Origin: CAZPUI01 sp964415525
GTDB taxonomy: Bacteria; Acidobacteriota; Holophagae; Holophagales; Holophagaceae
Direction: 5' to 3'
Assembly (NCBI GenBank): GCA_964415525.1
Contig: CAYQAS010000142.1
Location: 1 to 9,523 of the forward strand
Length of the DNA: 9,523 bases
The translations under genes were made by a program, and so were the position numbers. Below the pieces are notes generated by a model. It was not told where the DNA came from and searched no databases. It saw only the letters and a list, made by a program, of their open reading frames with translations. Position 1 is the first letter of the stretch. Every line of letters starts with the position of its first letter. Shown piece after piece: positions 6,997 to 9,523 of the stretch.

Positions 6997-7587
6997 ATGA
7001 ACAAACTCATCCGCTTCTCCCTCGTCGGCCTGCTCGCCCTTCCGCTGGCGGCCCAGGACTCAGGCTTCTCCGTGGGCGGCAGCCTGATCCTGCCCCTGGA
7101 CAGCCTCAAGAAGGCCACCAATGGCGGCGTCTCTCCCAGCCTCCAGGTGGACTACCGCACCAAGCTCTACGGCACGGACGTCGCCAGTCGCGTGGGCCTG
7201 GGCATCGCCAGCCTGCCCGGCCAGGAAAAGAATGGCCTCAAGACCTCCCTGAACCTGGTCCAGGCCTACGGTGATCTGGTGCTGGAGACGCCTGTCTCTG
7301 CGCTGCAGGCCTTTGTCGGGCTCTCCCTGAACAACTACGCCCTCACCAAGAGCGGTGTGGAGTCCCAGGATCCCGAGGATGTGGCCCATCACTTCCCGGT
7401 TCGTGACGTGAAGGGCCTCAAGCTGGGGTTGCGTATCGGCGTGACCTACGCCTTCACGGCACAGTTTTCCGGCGAAGTGCTCTTCCAGCAGACCGAACTG
7501 TCGGGCAAGGACCTGAACGATCCCCTCGTACGTCAGGCGGGTGTGAATCCTGGCTGGCTGCAGGTGGGTGTCCGCTACGCGTTCTGA
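6997..7587 (+). CDS. Small outer-membrane beta-barrel protein, hypothetical (third of cluster)
   Basis: A 196-residue secreted protein of unassigned family. Residues 1-19 are a signal peptide (MNKLIRFSLVGLLALPLAA, cleavage before QDSGF). The mature protein alternates hydrophobic and polar residues (SPSLQVDYRTKLYG, ASRVGLGIASLP, LKLGLRIGVTYAF) and finishes with WLQVGVRYAF, a classic C-terminal beta strand with final phenylalanine. This suggests an eight-strand-like barrel in the outer membrane. AAGGA lies 5 bases before the ATG, which follows the receptor stop by only 23 bases, so cotranscription is likely. It shares with the first gene of the cluster an early L-x-x-A-T-x-G element (residues 37-43 here) and a similar penultimate region, which suggests distant relatedness. 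An accessory role for the receptor is inferred from position only. Confidence 0.82.
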   Translation: MNKLIRFSLVGLLALPLAAQDSGFSVGGSLILPLDSLKKATNGGVSPSLQVDYRTKLYGTDVASRVGLGIASLPGQEKNGLKTSLNLVQAYGDLVLETPVSALQAFVGLSLNNYALTKSGVESQDPEDVAHHFPVRDVKGLKLGLRIGVTYAFTAQFSGEVLFQQTELSGKDLNDPLVRQAGVNPGWLQVGVRYAF

Positions 7588-7607
7588 TGCTGTTTGCTTG
7601 AAGCCGT

Positions 7608-7638
7608 GATGCGGGCGGCGTGAACCGTCGCCCGCATC
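7608..7638 (+). terminator. Terminator-like hairpin between the outer-membrane cluster and the transporter gene
   Basis: GATGCGGGCGGCG (7608-7620) pairs with CGTCGCCCGCATC (7626-7638) as a 13-bp stem with one G-U wobble and a 5-base loop TGAAC. It lies 20 bases after the stop of the second barrel gene and 32 before the MFS start. No strong T-run follows. It could end the upstream transcript, or act as a partial terminator or processing site that lowers expression of the downstream pair. Confidence 0.65.
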
Positions 7639-7661
7639 CTGCATTGCCCTTCCCGCAGTCT

Positions 7662-7666
7662 GGAGG
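7662..7666 (+). promoter_or_regulatory. Ribosome binding site of the sugar transporter
   Basis: GGAGG stands 4 bases before GTG 7671. The longer reading from GTG 7620 would start inside the preceding hairpin and add a proline/arginine-rich stretch, so GTG 7671 is preferred. Confidence 0.65.
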
Positions 7667-7670
7667 TTCC

Positions 7671-8942
7671 GTGTCCCGAAGTCCCTTCGTCGTCGCGCTG
7701 GTCTTCGTCATCTTCTTCGTGATCTCCCTGCTGACGAACGTCACGGGGCCGATGCTTCCCGACATCATCAAGACCTTCCATCTCAGTCTGGCCCTGGGGG
7801 GATTCATCCCTTTCGCCTTCTTCCTCGCCTACGGCGTGATGTCGATCCCTGCGGGGATGCTCATCGAGCGCTTCGGGGAGAAGCCAGTCATTGCGGCCTC
7901 CTTCCTGCTGGCCTTCGGCGGGTGCCTCGCGTTCGTCCTCTCGCCGAGCTACGCCACCTTCCTGCCGTCGCTGTTCACCATCGGCATGGGCATGGCGATG
8001 CTGCAGGTGGCCATCAACCCGTTGCTCCGTGTCGCGGGCGGCGAGGAACACTACGCCTTCTTCGGCGTGATGGCGCAGCTGCTCTTCGGCATTGCCTCCT
8101 TCGGAAGCCCATACCTCTACAGCTTCCTGGTGCAGCGCCTCGGGGCTGAGACGGCTCCCACGGCGGGTCTTCTGGGCACCCTCGCCAAGGTGGTGCCTGC
8201 GGGCATGGCCTGGACCTCGATGTACTGGATCTTCACCGTGGTCACTCTGGTGATGGTCGTCGGCATCCTGCTCGTCCGCCTGCCCAAGGTGGAGCTGAAG
8301 GACGACGAAAAGGCCGGCACGACGGCGGTCCACCTGCAGCTGGTGAAGAACCCCATCGTCATCGCGTTCTTCTTCGGCACCTTCAGCTACGTGGGCCTGG
8401 AGCAGGGCGTCTCGTTCTGGATCTCGAAGTTCCTGCAGGTCTACCACGCCATCCAGCCCACGGCGGGCGGCGATGCGGCGACAGCTTGGTTCTGGGGCCT
8501 ACAGACCATCGGCTGCGCCATCGGCCTCGTGCTGCTGAAGCTCTTCGATTCCCGCCGGATCCTCGTGGCCTTCGGCGTCCTTGCCGGCGTGACGCTGGCG
8601 GTGGCGCTGACGGGATCGGCGAAGGTGGCCCTCATGGCCTTCCCCCTTGTGGGTTTCTGGACCTCCGTGATGTGGGCGACGATCTTCTCGCTGGCCCTCA
8701 ATTCGGTGTCGGAGCACCACGGTTCCTTCTCTGGCATTCTCTGCACCGGCATCGCCGGGGGCGCAGTGATGCCCTGGGTGGTCGGACGGATCGGCGACAT
8801 GGCGGGCCTCAGGGTCGGCATGCTGGTCCTCTTCGCCGCCATTGCCTACATCACCAGCATCGGTTTCTGGGCTCGTCCCCTGGTCCAGAACGCCACCCTC
8901 CGCCGCTCGGATGCGGAGGCGTCCGAAGGAGCACGCGCATGA
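7671..8942 (+). CDS. MFS sugar transporter, FHS (fucose/glucose:H+ symporter) family
   Basis: An inner-membrane secondary transporter of 423 residues, expected to bring a monosaccharide into the cytoplasm with protons. Twelve hydrophobic segments can be traced, the first at about 6-26 and the last near 383-400, with a central polar loop around 205-225 (PKVELKDDEKAG). The loop after the second helix has the MFS-type motif GMLIERFGEKP (62-72). LQVAINPLLRVAGGEEHYAFFGVMAQLLFGIASFGSP in several pieces (111-147) and SGILCTGIAGGAVMPWVVGRIGD (354-376) are characteristic of the FucP/GluP/NagP-type FHS family. The GTG start has a GGAGG before it. The stop overlaps the ROK kinase start (ATGA), so the two are translated together, and the cargo is probably the kinase's substrate. 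Glucose, mannose, N-acetylglucosamine or another hexose are all possible. Confidence 0.92.
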   Translation: MSRSPFVVALVFVIFFVISLLTNVTGPMLPDIIKTFHLSLALGGFIPFAFFLAYGVMSIPAGMLIERFGEKPVIAASFLLAFGGCLAFVLSPSYATFLPSLFTIGMGMAMLQVAINPLLRVAGGEEHYAFFGVMAQLLFGIASFGSPYLYSFLVQRLGAETAPTAGLLGTLAKVVPAGMAWTSMYWIFTVVTLVMVVGILLVRLPKVELKDDEKAGTTAVHLQLVKNPIVIAFFFGTFSYVGLEQGVSFWISKFLQVYHAIQPTAGGDAATAWFWGLQTIGCAIGLVLLKLFDSRRILVAFGVLAGVTLAVALTGSAKVALMAFPLVGFWTSVMWATIFSLALNSVSEHHGSFSGILCTGIAGGAVMPWVVGRIGDMAGLRVGMLVLFAAIAYITSIGFWARPLVQNATLRRSDAEASEGARA

Positions 8943-9505
8943 CCCGGATTCTCGTCGGAGTCGATCTCGGCGGAACCAACGTGAGAGCAGGACGCGTGGA
9001 GGGCGACAAGATCGCTGCTCACGTGGCCCGGCCCGTCTCCTCCAAGGGCACCGAGAGCCAGGTGCTCGAGGAAGTCTGCGGCATCATCGACCGCGTGCTG
9101 ACTCCCGAAACCGAAGGCATTGGCATCGGTGTGCCGAGCCTCGTGGACGTGGAGCAGGGCATCGTCTATACGGTGGAGAACATCCCCTCCTGGAAGGAAG
9201 TTCACCTCAAGCGGGTCCTGGAGGACCGCTACAAGCTGCCAGTATTCGTGAACAACGATGCCAACTGCTTCGCCCTTGGCGAGTACCACTTCGGCAAGGG
9301 CAAGGGCCTCAAACACGTCGTGGGCATCGTGGTGGGTACGGGCCTCGGCGCCGGCATCATCATCAACGGGCGCCTCTACATGGGCGCCAGCTGTGGCGCA
9401 GGCGAGATGGGCACCATTCCCTATCGCGGCAAGACCATCCAATATTTCGCCCGCGGCCGCCGCTTCCTTCCAGGGCTGGGCCCCAATTGCCACGTTCTTC
9501 CTTGA
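8939..9505 (+). CDS. ROK-family sugar kinase (glucokinase-like), C-terminal part disrupted or cut
   Basis: A cytoplasmic kinase of the ROK family that would phosphorylate the sugar delivered by the MFS protein. ATG overlaps the transporter stop as ATGA, with AGGAG 7 bases upstream. Seen: the phosphate-binding loop VDLGGTNVRAG (8-18), NIPSW (81-85), VNNDANCFALGE (104-115) with the likely catalytic base D107, and the ROK signature GIVVGTGLGAGIIINGRLYMGASCGAGEMG (129-158). The usual zinc site is missing: GEMG is followed by T instead of H, and no CxCGxxGCxE occurs. Such zinc-less ROK proteins are known to me beside FHS transporters. The frame ends at 188 residues against about 300 for the family. 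Near the end the sequence departs from expectation (FARGRRF where xSGxFF is usual), and after the stop the same frame reads PAGAPD, like the family's RAxAGD. A sequencing error or frameshift near the end is likely. Confidence 0.87.
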   Translation: MTRILVGVDLGGTNVRAGRVEGDKIAAHVARPVSSKGTESQVLEEVCGIIDRVLTPETEGIGIGVPSLVDVEQGIVYTVENIPSWKEVHLKRVLEDRYKLPVFVNNDANCFALGEYHFGKGKGLKHVVGIVVGTGLGAGIIINGRLYMGASCGAGEMGTIPYRGKTIQYFARGRRFLPGLGPNCHVLP

Positions 9506-9509
9506 CCGG

Positions 9510-9521
9510 CCGGCGCGCCGG
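9510..9521. repeat. 12-bp perfect GC palindrome at window end
   Basis: CCGGCGCGCCGG equals its own reverse complement. It lies just after the premature stop of the ROK frame, 2 bases from the end of the window. It may be ordinary coding sequence of the kinase. Confidence 0.5.
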
Positions 9522-9523
9522 AC

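Noticed and set aside
7620..7670. Earlier GTG start for the MFS transporter
   Set aside because: It lies inside the 13-bp hairpin and adds a non-membrane proline/arginine stretch, while GTG 7671 has GGAGG just upstream.
7575..8447. A 290-codon - strand frame opposite the MFS gene
   Set aside because: Arginine/glutamate/histidine-rich antisense reading of membrane-helix codons; no start signal.
1..9523. CRISPR arrays, tRNA or rRNA genes, insertion sequences, attachment sites
   Set aside because: I looked for regular repeats with spacers, tRNA-like clover-leaf motifs, transposase motifs and terminal inverted repeats and saw none.

Overview
The window most likely comes from an Acidobacteriota genome of the Holophagae type (Geothrix/Holophaga-like). 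This rests on the high G+C coding DNA, the GroEL tail ending in GGM repeats, and above all an Oar-like TonB-dependent receptor with an N-terminal carboxypeptidase-regulatory-like domain, a receptor type common in that phylum. The assignment is an inference from protein style, not from a marker gene. All seven recognisable genes lie on the + strand.

Layout: (1) 1-435 is the 3' end of groEL, closed by a perfect 15-bp hairpin at 453-486. (2) 487-1121 is about 630 bases with no gene I can support. (3) 1122-2435 is miaB, the tRNA methylthiotransferase, probably starting at a TTG with a good ribosome binding site. (4) 2436-2857 is a structured and partly very AT-rich intergenic region with a terminator-like hairpin, other inverted repeats and a likely promoter/leader for the next block. 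(5) 2858-7587 is a tight three-gene cluster: a small secreted beta-barrel protein, a 1102-residue TonB-dependent receptor and a second small beta-barrel protein, followed by a 13-bp hairpin at 7608-7638. (6) 7671-9505 is a translationally coupled pair: a fucose/glucose-type MFS sugar transporter (FHS family) and a ROK-family sugar kinase overlapping by ATGA.

How the genes may work together: groEL and miaB are housekeeping genes. The second half reads as an import route. A substrate would cross the outer membrane through the TonB-dependent receptor, perhaps assisted or modulated by the two flanking barrels, then cross the inner membrane through the MFS symporter, and be phosphorylated by the ROK kinase. 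There is no SusD-like lipoprotein and no glycoside hydrolase in view. The hairpin between the outer-membrane cluster and the transporter/kinase pair leaves open whether they are one regulated unit or simply neighbours.

The last ~70 bases look unreliable: the ROK kinase runs into a stop at 9503-9505, at 188 residues against about 300 for the family, while family-like residues continue after the stop. A 12-bp GC palindrome sits at the very end. I found no CRISPR array, tRNA, rRNA or insertion sequence. No wholly new system is evident; the best candidates for novelty are the barrel-receptor-barrel cluster and its AT-rich leader.
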